In this document: positions 10,249 through 19,567 of the stretch, piece after piece
How positions within the stretch are numbered: position 1 is the first letter of the stretch
Layout: each line of letters opens with the position of its first letter
Source: Fragilaria crotonensis
Lineage: Eukaryota; Bacillariophyta; Fragilariophyceae; Fragilariales; Fragilariaceae
Assembly: GCA_022925895.1 (NCBI GenBank)
Contig: JAKSYS010000213.1
Location: 22,930-86,929, forward strand
Length of the DNA stretch: 64,000 nucleotides
Direction of reading: 5' to 3'
The notes under the pieces: generated by a model
The model's input: the letters and a program-made list of their open reading frames with translations, nothing else
What the model was told of the DNA's origin: nothing
The model's database searches: none
Made by a program: the position numbers and the translations under genes

Positions 10249-10420
10249 GGTGTTATTGCAAGATTCGATGAACGAAAGGGTGTTATTGCAATTTTTGGGA
10301 AAAGATAATGTGTGTTTTTGTGATAACTAATATGAAAACGTGAAATAGTAAAAATGGCTTTGGTAGATAATGAGATAATTGATGTTATTGAAAATGACAT
10401 ACTTAATTGGTGTTATTGGA
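10249..10420 (+). repeat. subterminal repeats of the MULE (GGTGTTATTG motif)
   Basis: Exact or near copies of a 12-mer are seen: GGTGTTATTGCA at 10249-10260 and again at 10279-10290 (30 bp apart), GATGTTATTGAA at 10381-10392 and GGTGTTATTGGA at 10409-10420. All have the same orientation and lie in the last 200 bp of the element. Such subterminal repeats commonly serve as transposase binding sites in DNA transposons; that role is inferred here. Confidence 0.65.
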
Positions 10421-10697
10421 ATTTCCCCTTTTTTTTAACATCTCTCTCTGTATGCTTTCGAAACTCGAAACGAAAGAGCGGACCGTCGTCCGAAGTCATC
10501 GCAGTTGAAAAGAAACCTGCATGTACGCATCGGTAGCGGCGGCAGTCTTTTTGGTGAAAAATGTCCTGCCCCCGGAATCCTCAAGTGCGGTCATCACTCT
10601 GCACTCCGCAATCAGGAGGAAACAAGCCTCGTCTTTACCATCGCCGAGGATCAAGAAGTGTTCCAAGTTCTTGCAAGAACTTGCTAGCGACGAAAAC

Positions 10698-12055
10698 ATG
10701 GCGGTAGTGGCTCAGCCACAAAAGCGGAGACGAATTTTCACACCGACGCGGGTCGTAGTGGTCATCGCATTGGCGTTCGGAGTTCTGTTCTTCCTCGAAA
10801 ACAATCGCGCAGATGCCAATGATTACGACACAAATGTCGTGAATGCCTTGAGAAAGGAGGGATATGATGTGGTGGTGGAAGGTTTAGGAGAGAAGACAGA
10901 ACCTCCCAAGCTGATTCATATTCAAGAACCATCGGTCGATCTAGAAGTTGAAGCCAAGGAGGAAGCGCATGCCCATCACGAAAAACCAAGAGGAAAACCT
11001 TGGCCATCGCCGATGGAAATATTTGGGCCAAACGCAGCACTCAAGTTGGTGCCCTTGTTCGGAGCAATCCGTCCTGAAAAGGATGCTGTGTTCAGCTTCG
11101 CCGGAGGGGTTCCATTCAACAATCTTGTTCGCTTCTTAGGGTCCTTGCTGGCTACAGGATTCGATGGCGATATTGTGATCGCAGTGTCACAGAAGCACGA
11201 ACTTGACGCAAAGATTCTCCAATATGTTGAGTATCATGCGAAACATTCGCACCTCGTTGTATACCAAGCAGAATTGGTTTGCAAAAAAATCAAAATGAAA
11301 ACTCGGTGCAAGCTCTACAAAATGTTTGCGCACAAGGATATCGGCGGTTATCTACCAGATCCTAGACCGCACCGCGAGATGCACAATTGCGCTTTGAGTA
11401 TTATTGGGCCTGGTCAACTCAATACTCACCATCGTCGCGGTTGTTCCTTCTGGATTCAGGCGACTTGATGTTTCAGGGAAACCCCTTCCCCTATTTGCCT
11501 GACAGCATGGAAAAGACGCTGATGGTCTTTGAAGAATCGAATCTCAAGAATATTGGCGACGAACCCAACAATCGACTGTGGTTGAGAGAAGGGCACGAAC
11601 GAAAATACTTGCATAGTATGGGCAAAGAAAATGTTGTATGCGCAGGAACAATTGCTGGGGGTCAGGCTGCTGTTGAAACTTTCTGCAGGGCCATGGTTAA
11701 CCAGTGGGACACCACTAAGTGCACTATCGTTGGGTGTGACCAAGGACATTTTAATTTCTTAGTCCACGGCAATTTCTTGGTGGGATCTCCAAATATTGAG
11801 AACGTTACTATTGTACCGTTCGATGAGTCCTTTGTTATCTCATTGGCAATTCAAATTGCATTCGGTCATAATTTACGAAAGGCCCGTATCGTGCAGGGGG
11901 GATCCAACAATATTATGAATAAGAAGGGGAAGCCTGCTGCTATCGTGCACCAGTTTGACAAAGATAAAGAGTTGAAGACGATATACGACAATAAGAAAAC
12001 AACACCGTACTTGGAATCGTGGGAGACAATCAAAAAATCGCTAACGCCCGGTTAA
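10698..12055 (+). CDS. type II membrane glycosyltransferase-like protein, broken by a single-base frameshift
   Basis: The chosen start MAVVAQPQKRRR places a basic stretch before one membrane segment (RVVVVIALAFGVLFFLE, about residues 19-36), a Golgi/ER type II anchor. An upstream in-frame Met at 10521 is less likely because it would bury this anchor. The lumenal part has FSFAGGVPFNNLVRFLGSLLATG and FDGDIVIAV, then after the break LRFEYYWAWST and RLFLLDSGDLMFQGNPF, a DxD-like site as in GT-A fold nucleotide-sugar enzymes. The frame is lost at about 11380: inserting one base after ATG would turn the sequence into EMAQLRFEYYW and give one protein of 452 residues. The rest (10698-11380 and 11381-12055) is well preserved, so the break looks recent or is an assembly error. 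Acceptor and sugar are unknown. Confidence 0.65.
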
Positions 12056-13040
12056 TGATGGCAACCGCACACCGGGCAACCCGATCCACCACCAACTATT
12101 AGTTCTGTGTCACCTATTGTTTTGCCGATTTTTATGAGCGCGTCAAGGTAAGCTTGTCTCGTGTGGCAATTTCTCGTCCTGGCAAATGCAAATCCTGCCC
12201 GCAAGTCAGACAACAATTCATTCCAATGCGTCTATATAAACCCACATTATGGCACCCATCTCCCTGAAACGTTAATAAAGATCATAGTCCGGAAATAGGC
12301 ACGAGCAGTGAGATAGACAAGTCCGGTTATTGTATGCATAGGATCTCATGTTCTGACCAGTGACCAGTAGGTTTTTAGTTGTGCCGGTATCCAATCCCCG
12401 TTGCAAAGGTACAGTACAGTACTTAGCTCCGGGTGCGCTGCGATCTGTGGTATGTGATATGCATGCAAGATGCAAGCTGCGGCCCATCTACAGACAGTTT
12501 CGTACCCGACTGTACATTCTCCGTATTTTCTCCACTGGAAAAATGTACTGTACCTCGAGCACTGGAGTACCAATCAGTACTAGGTACTGTAGTACCGGAA
12601 TATCCCTTTACCTGGTACTCTGAGTGCAAGTACTTGTACAGCAAATACACGAGTTGTACATACCCAGCGTGGTACAACGGGGGCAGAGGGAATATGCTGG
12701 ATGACAACGAGATTATGCGTACATCGCAGCAACTTGTTCCTGGCCAAAGTCATCAGAGACTTCCGGAAACGCACGATCTCCCTTATATTGTTCATGATGA
12801 CGAGTGCCACCTCGTCATAGAGCTGCGGAACAGACAGTCGGGATTTTCCGAATGTCCAGCATGTATGTTGTTGTCGACATTTTTGTCGATACATCGGTTC
12901 GGCTTAAGTAGCTGACTTCTGAGCACACATCCAACTGCCTTTTGAGGTCACAAAATGAAGGAATAAATAAAAATTTGATGGCCAAAAAATGATTTGTTTG
13001 TGTTCCCTTTTCGGGCACAATCTCTCCCTTCCTCACAATC
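12056..13040. promoter_or_regulatory. intergenic region with GTAC-rich cluster, upstream of the coiled-coil gene
   Basis: This 985 bp interval has no convincing gene. Between about 12406 and 12725 it holds about 17 copies of GTAC, for example GGTACAGTACAGTACT, TGTACTGTACC and AAGTACTTGTAC, where chance would give one or two. Open frames that cross it are made of this low-complexity sequence and are not credible proteins. An AT-rich stretch follows at 12950-13000, just before the next ATG. Confidence 0.6.
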
Positions 13041-15206
13041 ATGAGTACGAGACCCAATCGAGCATGCCCTCGTGGGCTGCTCAGGGGAAGGGAACCGAAT
13101 GAAGAGATCCTGTCGCTTCGTTCTCAACTTGAGGAAGAACGAACGACCATGCAACGACTGCTTCAGGAGCAAGAAGTCGAGAATGCAAAGAAAGAAGAAG
13201 CCATGGGAATACTTAGCAATAAATTTCGGCGTCTTCAGCGTACCCTGACTCGGATGGATAAGGAGCGAAAGATCGCAACTAGCGGCAAAGAAAGGGCTGA
13301 AAAGGAGAATGTGCACCTTCGCAAGCTCCTCCTAATAAGAGACAAGGAACTTCAAGCACTGAATTTCCATATAGCTGTTTCAGAAACCAGCTCTACTTCA
13401 AACATCGACCCTTCAATTGATTTAGAAAAAACTCTTCAGGGCATGACCGTTTCTCCGACAGTTCATGTCCCATCAGTCAATGTTGTGATTCCTGAGGCCC
13501 AAGTCACCAAAATGATGACGAATCTCGAGCTTCAGCTTTCGATCCGAGATGAGCATGTAGAAAACCTTAATGCTGAAATGAAGAACCTCAAGACCAAAAT
13601 GCGCGACTCATTGGCGCTGGAAAGGATGCTGCGCGAAAGTGAAGGTCAGCAAACTGTGATGAAAACGCAGCTGGGAAGAATGGAGAGGGATTACGAAGAG
13701 GTGTTGACAACCGTGACCCTATGTTTTGAGAGGATGAAGAGCATGTCGATGAATTTTAAGGTGAAGGAGGCTGAACGAAACGAAATCATCTGGGAAGCAA
13801 ATCAACGCATTGTGCAGCAACGAGCGGCTCACTTGAAAAACTGCCAAAATATGGCGAGGGAGCTTTATACCTTGCAAGTCCGTGTTGTAGAGTTAGAACG
13901 CTTGACAGGCTCAAGTGGCAGAGATGATATTGCAGGGGGTGAAGAAGAAGGGAGAACTGCTGTGCCGCTGGAGACGCTTGTGCTCGACAATTCCAGAATG
14001 TCTGCTTTTGCTTTCAAGCAAATTGAGCACGATCGAGAGATAAAGCGTTTGACGGAGGAGAAGGAAGAGCTAGTAGCGGCTATTCACGAGGAGTATGCCC
14101 AACAATTGAATGCTTTGCACAACACACTGCTTGAAAAAGAACAAGAAATCGCCGAACTTCGGGACGACATCAGCGGTCAAATGAATCGAATGATGAACAT
14201 GTCAACGGAGATCTCTCGATTGGAGGAATCATCTTCAGTAGACATGATGATGCAAGACAAGCAAATAGTTGATGAGACCGCATTCTCTGACACATACGAC
14301 AGCGAGTTAGATATTGATGCGTGCTTATCAGAATTTGATGAGACAAGCGCAACGTCGGCAACGTCCAAGAAGAAAAAATCTGTCGGTTCCAAGGCGCTGT
14401 TCTCTGGCTCAGTAAACGAAGATGCATCGGTCACGTTGGAAACGCGTTCGCTGCATACTCTGAGGGAAGAAGAAGACATAGAAATGGTCGTGGATACTGC
14501 AAAGGAGGCCGAATTATCAGAACTACGACGTGATAATACTGCAATGTTAGCCAGGCTAAGCGAAGTCAGTGAGCACATTCAAATCTTGGAGCGAAGAGTT
14601 GAGACCGAAGAAGCAACAGTGAATCTCCTAAAGACCAATCTGGATATGATGGAGCAAGCCATGATCGAAAAGGACCTCCGAATCAGGAGTCTGATGATTG
14701 AGCTCCGACAGAAAGACGAAAGTATATATGAGCTTTCTACATCCGTCGATGAGTCAGTCTCCTTTGGCAGCCAGGGCTCGGCGAAGGACATCGACGTTGT
14801 CAACCTTCAAACTGAGATTGATGTGCTGAAGGACAAGTTCAAGACTGAATCAGCCATCATGCAAGGCATGATACGTGTCCTGAATGGTCAAGTGTATCAA
14901 GCTATGAAGGCTCTGGACGAAGAGCAGACGAAGAATCGATCTCAGGGCTCTATGCCACTCCTCGATTCAACTGCGATAGAGGACGTTGACGAACGGGTGG
15001 CAGCTCTTGAGCAAGATTTGCTGAGTTTGCACAAAAAGTCGCAGATGGCTTTGCAACTTAGCCAGGCTGAAGTTGCTGCGCTCAAAAGCAAGCTCGATCG
15101 GGACCCACTTCCGGCCGGGGAGCCATACACGCTAGGACTTGACTGGCTGTCGCCACGCAAATCACGAAGCCCAAGCAACAGCCCGCCTGGGACTCCGAAG
15201 CGATAG
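13041..15206 (+). CDS. large coiled-coil protein of unknown function
   Basis: The 721-residue single-exon frame starts at MSTRPNRACPRG. Most of it is predicted coiled coil: residues about 20-115 (EEILSLRSQLEEERTTMQRLL...), 150-290, 320-400 and 480-600 show long E/K/R/L heptad patterns. Two acidic Ser-rich linkers break them (about 285-300 and 400-450). The tail is basic and Pro/Ser-rich (SPRKSRSPSNSPPGTP), a likely phosphorylation site region of SP/TP type. No motor, kinase or membrane segment is seen. The architecture fits a cytoskeletal, centrosomal or Golgi tether protein, but nothing allows a choice. It is convergent with the pseudouridine synthase gene, only 116 bp away. Confidence 0.8.
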   Translation: MSTRPNRACPRGLLRGREPNEEILSLRSQLEEERTTMQRLLQEQEVENAKKEEAMGILSNKFRRLQRTLTRMDKERKIATSGKERAEKENVHLRKLLLIRDKELQALNFHIAVSETSSTSNIDPSIDLEKTLQGMTVSPTVHVPSVNVVIPEAQVTKMMTNLELQLSIRDEHVENLNAEMKNLKTKMRDSLALERMLRESEGQQTVMKTQLGRMERDYEEVLTTVTLCFERMKSMSMNFKVKEAERNEIIWEANQRIVQQRAAHLKNCQNMARELYTLQVRVVELERLTGSSGRDDIAGGEEEGRTAVPLETLVLDNSRMSAFAFKQIEHDREIKRLTEEKEELVAAIHEEYAQQLNALHNTLLEKEQEIAELRDDISGQMNRMMNMSTEISRLEESSSVDMMMQDKQIVDETAFSDTYDSELDIDACLSEFDETSATSATSKKKKSVGSKALFSGSVNEDASVTLETRSLHTLREEEDIEMVVDTAKEAELSELRRDNTAMLARLSEVSEHIQILERRVETEEATVNLLKTNLDMMEQAMIEKDLRIRSLMIELRQKDESIYELSTSVDESVSFGSQGSAKDIDVVNLQTEIDVLKDKFKTESAIMQGMIRVLNGQVYQAMKALDEEQTKNRSQGSMPLLDSTAIEDVDERVAALEQDLLSLHKKSQMALQLSQAEVAALKSKLDRDPLPAGEPYTLGLDWLSPRKSRSPSNSPPGTPKR

Positions 15207-15322
15207 TTATATCCAAAGCCATAAAGCGCTGCTAAGAACCATTTAGTTCGATGAAACGATTGCTGAGCTTGCCATAGTGATGATATCAACTCCAAAACAG
15301 AAACGGAACATCCTACTTTCCA

Positions 15323-16198
15323 TTATCCTTGTTTGTCGTCTTCTCCAGCCAACCAGACGCGGTCAAGGTATAGACCTCGAGCTGGGGCTGATGCCGGACC
15401 GACGCGCTTGCCCTCCAATACCTCTAACACACTACCGACGGGCCATGAGCCTTGAGCAACCTTGATTGCTAGGCTCACCATTCGGCGCATTTGGTGCCAC
15501 AAGAATCCGCTACTTTCCACATGGATGGTCCAAAACTCGTGATTTTCAACGTTCCAGGACGGCGAGCTTGCAAATCGAAACGTCGGCAAATCATCGTTGG
15601 TTGCTGCCACAGTAATTGAGGCAGAGTACACGGTTCTGGTTGTGCTAGCTTTGGGTTCCTTCTGCTTGGAGAGGTGCTGAAAGTCGTGAGTTCCCACCAT
15701 GACTGCCATGGCGTTTTTCAATAAATCCAGGTCGATGGGTCGAGATTCATGCCGAGAAAATTGATGCAGTCCTTCAAGCGGTCGCCTGTTGGCTTGCCTT
15801 CTTGGAATCTGCAGGATGTATTTGTAGCGTTTTCTGATCACAACAAATTTAACGTTTTGGCAAACCGTGGCGACTCGCACTGCGATCGAATGTTTCTCGC
15901 TCAAGTGTCGATTCATTTGCTCTGCAAAGCACTTGATATCAATAGTTATCGGAACTCGAAGTGCACATCGCTGATCCAGAGCATGGACTCCTTTGTCTGT
16001 TCTTCCCGCTACCTGAACACAGGTAACAAAGTCTGTGAGGAGGACATGAGCGGCAGCACTCTCAACCACTTGTTGAACGGACTGCAGTGGAAGTAGCAAG
16101 TGGTCGTCTCCCTGTTTTCCTTGGCGCTGCCAGCCTCCGTAGCGGTCGCCGTGGTATTCGATGCTCAACAGCACGTAACAGCATTCGCCCGATGCCAT
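15323..16198 (-). CDS. tRNA pseudouridine synthase, TruA family
   Basis: The 291-residue protein has the TruA signature: N-terminal YVLLSIEYHGDRYGGWQRQ, then the catalytic loop AGRTDKGVHA with Asp68 as nucleophile, RKRYKYIL in the middle, and HDFQHLS plus ESSGFLWHQMRRMV near the C-terminus. The family isomerises uridines at positions 38-40 of the tRNA anticodon arm. Length is close to bacterial TruA (about 270) and there is no obvious targeting peptide, although plastid or mitochondrial action cannot be excluded. The C-terminal GPASAPARGLYLDRVWL also fits the family. GTAC repeats occur just upstream (about 16290-16310). Confidence 0.93.
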   Translation of the reverse strand: MASGECCYVLLSIEYHGDRYGGWQRQGKQGDDHLLLPLQSVQQVVESAAAHVLLTDFVTCVQVAGRTDKGVHALDQRCALRVPITIDIKCFAEQMNRHLSEKHSIAVRVATVCQNVKFVVIRKRYKYILQIPRRQANRRPLEGLHQFSRHESRPIDLDLLKNAMAVMVGTHDFQHLSKQKEPKASTTRTVYSASITVAATNDDLPTFRFASSPSWNVENHEFWTIHVESSGFLWHQMRRMVSLAIKVAQGSWPVGSVLEVLEGKRVGPASAPARGLYLDRVWLAGEDDKQG

Positions 16199-16560
16199 TC
16201 AATAGAGCCCCGATCGGAAAGGCAATAGGTTTTTAGTGTGCACAAGATTCAAGATTCAGTAAGACTCGGAGTAAATAAAAAGAGGACGACTGTACTGTAC
16301 ATCGTACTCCTACTGATCTATACCGTAGATTGTAGATTAACAACAGTGCCTTATCAGAGGAATCACCAACAAGTTAGAGTGGATGGATGGATGATACAAT
16401 ACATCAACGTGACATTTATGGCATGAAATCAGAGTAGGCATAGGGCTGAGGATCTGGAATGGCTTCAGTTAGCATGGGGTGTGTGAAGTAGGAATTTGTT
16501 AACAGCGATGAATTTCTGCGATACTATATGGACTCTTTCGCTACTGCCGTTAACTCGAGA
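16199..16560. promoter_or_regulatory. 362 bp interval between CDC5 3' end and TruA start
   Basis: Both neighbours are on the minus strand, so this holds the pseudouridine synthase promoter and the CDC5 terminator. GTAC occurs three times in TGTACTGTACATCGTACTCC at about 16290-16310. A GGATGGATGGATG microsatellite lies at about 16380-16392. No gene is seen. Confidence 0.5.
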
Positions 16561-18954
16561 TCATGCAGACGACTTGAGACTAGCAGCAATTCGCTTCTTC
16601 TCCAAAAGCAAGTCCCCATACTGCTTTTGAAGTATGGATTCCTGGCTTTCCAAGTCTGCGAGTTCGTTTTGTAGTGACTCAATTCTCTGAGTCGCGCCGC
16701 GCGCCTCCATCGAGGCAAGACTTTCGAACACGGCACGTTCAATCTTGTGGTTCTGTTGAAGGGCGAAATTTTGCAGCATTTCCTCATTCAAGGTCTTCGC
16801 GCGCATGTTGTACCCTCCGTTCTTGATACTGAGTTTCGCTGCAATTTTGTCGTTTTTCTTTCGCAGGGCCATCGTGGCTTCGCGAATGGTTTGAAACTCT
16901 TCCTTGAGGGCTTCTAATTCATCCCCATTTTCCACAAAGCCCGCGTCCCCCTGGTAAAAGAGATTCGCCGCACCCTCCCGAGAGACCTCTGCCGCAGCTT
17001 TTGCCATTGCATGCAAGATTGTGTTCTCGCTAATAAAGCCGGGCCCGTTAAATTCCTTCGCTTTGCGAATCGTTTCTTGCACCAACAGGTCGGACTCAAC
17101 TTGCAGTAGCTCCCTCGCACTGTCAAGAACCTCCTCTGAGAGGATATCCAAGATGACATCTTGTGTATTTGCATCCTTCTTGCGCTTTTTGGACTTTTTC
17201 TTGCCATCCAACTCAACCACTGGATAGGCACGGTCATCGTGTTTCAAGAGTTTCATCAGTTCCATTTCAACCAACGCCGCTGCGTCATTCTCTGCTGTCA
17301 CACGTACATCAGGAATTGGTCCACTGGGTCTCGGTAAATCGCTTCGCTTTAACACCGAATTCCGCGCCTTGTACAAGCGCTCCGCTTCCTCACGGCGACG
17401 TTCTCGGTCAGCCGCTTCCATGTCGGCCATATCTGGTTCGTAAATCGTTTCTACCTGCATGTCATCAACATCTGGCTGATTCTCGGGTGTCGCAAGTTCA
17501 TATTCAAACTGTGGTGCTGGGAGAGCCGCCAGGGCCTCTTCCAAGGCTTGGCGCGCTCGCTTGGCGGCTCTACGTTCTTGTCTTGCTAGATCGCGAATGG
17601 TGGTAGGACCTGCCGACGTGAATCCACTGACAACCGAAACGTCATCTGGATTCAAACCTAGCTCGTCACGAAGCGGCGTTTGCGACGAGCGACGGTTAGA
17701 AGGGGGAGGCATCATGGGTGTGGCCTTCACCGCAGCGTCCTCTTGGATTCCATCCGTGTCACCATCACCTGACGACTGTAGTCCGGCCAGCAATGGTGTT
17801 TGGCCTTGTTCAAGTTGACGTAGCTCGCTGGCTTGACGCATCAGATCCTTGACCTGGTTTGGCTGCTGTGCTGGTGTTCTCATAGGTGTAGGCAATGGGC
17901 GGTCCGTATAGTCTCCTAACAGAGCTTGGGTCGCTGCATGCCCGGTCCCAGCAGCAGCCAGCCTAGCCGCGTTTTCCTGTTCTTGTTGCAGTTTTCGAAT
18001 CTGGGAAAGTTCCTTGTCCGAAACCTGTGGAGTCGGTAACTCCAGGATACCTCGCTTACGTGAAATGTTGAGAGGATCATTCTGTTTGCTGACTTGTGCC
18101 ACCACGTATTGCATATTGCTCTTTTCGAGAGCCTTCAGTCTCGCCTCTTCTCGCGCCTGTGCCTGCGCAGCTTCTCTATCGCGACTTCGGTACTGATTCT
18201 CGTTGACCTGGTGATAGTCCACTGACTTTAATCGCTTCTGTCGAATTTGCTCCGTCTTCTCTGCTTCATCACTGACATCGTGAAAGCCAGCAGGCGCAGG
18301 TTTGTGAAAAGGAATTTCCACCCCCAAATCAATGTCCTTGTTTCGCATCCGGCCGGCCTTCTTCTTTGCCGCACCACTTAACAAACCTGCCTGTTTGAGT
18401 TCACGACGCTTTTGAAGATCGGCCAATCGCTTTGCTTGATTCAAGAGTCGCTCCCGGGCCTTTCTTTTCGCCTTCTTTCCCTGAGTATTGGCCAATCTCG
18501 CTCTCGCCTCTTGCAACATTTCCATCTCATCTTCGTCCATGTCAATCGGATCTGGACGTGCCGGCTTTGTTTCAGGATGAGCATCAATCTGACCAACTTG
18601 AAGAGTAGCACTCCTCGCTTCGGTTCCCCCTGCCGCCTCGTCGAGCAACTTCTCGTAGTGTTCTTGCACTTGCGACGCGGTTCGGCCCACGAGGGGTTCA
18701 ATGGTTTTCCACTGCGCCGGCAATAATTTGGCCAAATGCAAGAGCTTTTCCTCTTCGGCGCGACTCCATTCGACCTTTTTGACACTCGGGTCGAGCCATT
18801 CGTGCCATCGAGCCTTGCACTGTTTGGCAGACTTGCGATTCAACAAGGACGCAACTCGTGCCCATTGCTGTTTGCCGTACTTCATAACTGCAGCTTTGAG
18901 AATTTCATCCTCAGAGTTCTTCCAAACTCCGCCTTTGATGAAAGCCTTGACCAT
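16561..18954 (-). CDS. CDC5: CDC5/CEF1 pre-mRNA splicing factor (PRP19 complex)
   Basis: The 797-residue protein begins with two Myb-type repeats typical of CDC5: GGVWKNSEDEILKAAVMKYG...QWARVASLL...KQCKARWHEWLDP (about 8-57) and VEWSRAEEEKLLHLAKLLPAQWKTIEPLVGRTASQVQEHYEKLLD (about 60-106). Then follow the family's basic KAKRKARERLLNQAKRLADLQKRREL segment, the GVEIPFHKPAPAGFHDV motif and RKRGILELPTPQVSDKEL. The C-terminal 250 residues are helical and coiled coil. Length fits CDC5L (about 800). The protein is a core part of the PRP19/NTC complex needed to activate the spliceosome in the nucleus. It has no visible intron. It is divergent from the ceramide synthase gene. Confidence 0.96.
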   Translation of the reverse strand: MVKAFIKGGVWKNSEDEILKAAVMKYGKQQWARVASLLNRKSAKQCKARWHEWLDPSVKKVEWSRAEEEKLLHLAKLLPAQWKTIEPLVGRTASQVQEHYEKLLDEAAGGTEARSATLQVGQIDAHPETKPARPDPIDMDEDEMEMLQEARARLANTQGKKAKRKARERLLNQAKRLADLQKRRELKQAGLLSGAAKKKAGRMRNKDIDLGVEIPFHKPAPAGFHDVSDEAEKTEQIRQKRLKSVDYHQVNENQYRSRDREAAQAQAREEARLKALEKSNMQYVVAQVSKQNDPLNISRKRGILELPTPQVSDKELSQIRKLQQEQENAARLAAAGTGHAATQALLGDYTDRPLPTPMRTPAQQPNQVKDLMRQASELRQLEQGQTPLLAGLQSSGDGDTDGIQEDAAVKATPMMPPPSNRRSSQTPLRDELGLNPDDVSVVSGFTSAGPTTIRDLARQERRAAKRARQALEEALAALPAPQFEYELATPENQPDVDDMQVETIYEPDMADMEAADRERRREEAERLYKARNSVLKRSDLPRPSGPIPDVRVTAENDAAALVEMELMKLLKHDDRAYPVVELDGKKKSKKRKKDANTQDVILDILSEEVLDSARELLQVESDLLVQETIRKAKEFNGPGFISENTILHAMAKAAAEVSREGAANLFYQGDAGFVENGDELEALKEEFQTIREATMALRKKNDKIAAKLSIKNGGYNMRAKTLNEEMLQNFALQQNHKIERAVFESLASMEARGATQRIESLQNELADLESQESILQKQYGDLLLEKKRIAASLKSSA

Positions 18955-19567
18955 GGTGGATGAGAGAGATGTGGGAAAGGCACCTTCTACTAGTAGTCTA
19001 ATTCAATTGATTCAACAGAATGATCGTCTTCGAGTATTTCGTTTGTAGTTCGTTGCGAGAGTGTTGGGGCTGAGATGAGTGCAACCACTGTACAGTATGA
19101 TGTAAGACATCGTATTACAGTAACCGTGGGTGAACAGTTTTTAAGACACTATGCAATATGGAATATGGTGTACTCGGAGTATTCGGCAGTGGTCAAGAGT
19201 CAAGAGGTCAAGGATCAAAAAGGGTCAAAGGGTGTACTGGTACTGGCATACTCCAGTACAGTATCGCCTTTGCCCGACATGGGACGAACAATGATCTGGT
19301 ACAAGTACTTGTACTGTGTATGAACACAGTACAATGTACAATTGTGCTCCGACTATACGAGCGCAACGTGGAGACTCGTACTTGCAAATTGCATCCGAGT
19401 ATGAGGAATCATTGATGTCATTGCTCCACACAATTCCCCAAACTCGATCGAATCAACGGGATAACAAGACAAACCATTGACTTCATTTGAGTTGAATAGG
19501 ATCATCGAGTAAGATACTCAATCTTTGAATCATTGTCTCAAGGCCTACCGTCGTCGTTGCAGGAACT
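18955..19567. promoter_or_regulatory. bidirectional promoter interval of CDC5 and ceramide synthase with GTAC clusters
   Basis: This is a 613 bp interval between two diverging starts. From about 19085 to 19380 it holds about eleven GTAC sites, for example CACTGTACAGTATG, GTGTACTGGTACTGG, TGGTACAAGTACTTGTACTG and CAGTACAATGTACAATTG, several as nested inverted repeats. The 60 bp upstream of the ceramide synthase ATG has no GTAC. No TATA box stands out. Confidence 0.55.

Larger units (their letters stand above)
8139..10430 (-). mobile_element. right part of a Mutator-like DNA transposon with terminal region at about 10245-10430
   Basis: The transposase lies on the minus strand and its 5' side points right. 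From about 10245 the sequence becomes AT-rich with repeated GGTGTTATTG motifs and ends in a candidate terminus: on the minus strand a run of A, then GGGGAAATTCC, then AATAACACC. The border at about 10430 is inferred from composition. The opposite terminal inverted repeat would be left of the window, beyond the inserted LINE, so neither inverted repeats nor an 8-11 bp target duplication can be verified. Positions 9799-10244 hold no convincing gene. Confidence 0.6.

Noticed and set aside
10521-10697. N-terminal extension of the glycosyltransferase-like protein
   Set aside because: The 59 extra residues would place non-conserved sequence before the cytosolic basic stretch and membrane anchor; the Met at 10698 is the better start.
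12433-12915. Long frames on both strands in the interval before the coiled-coil gene
   Set aside because: They are translations of the GTAC-rich low-complexity sequence (runs of Tyr, Val, Leu, Cys), open on both strands at once.
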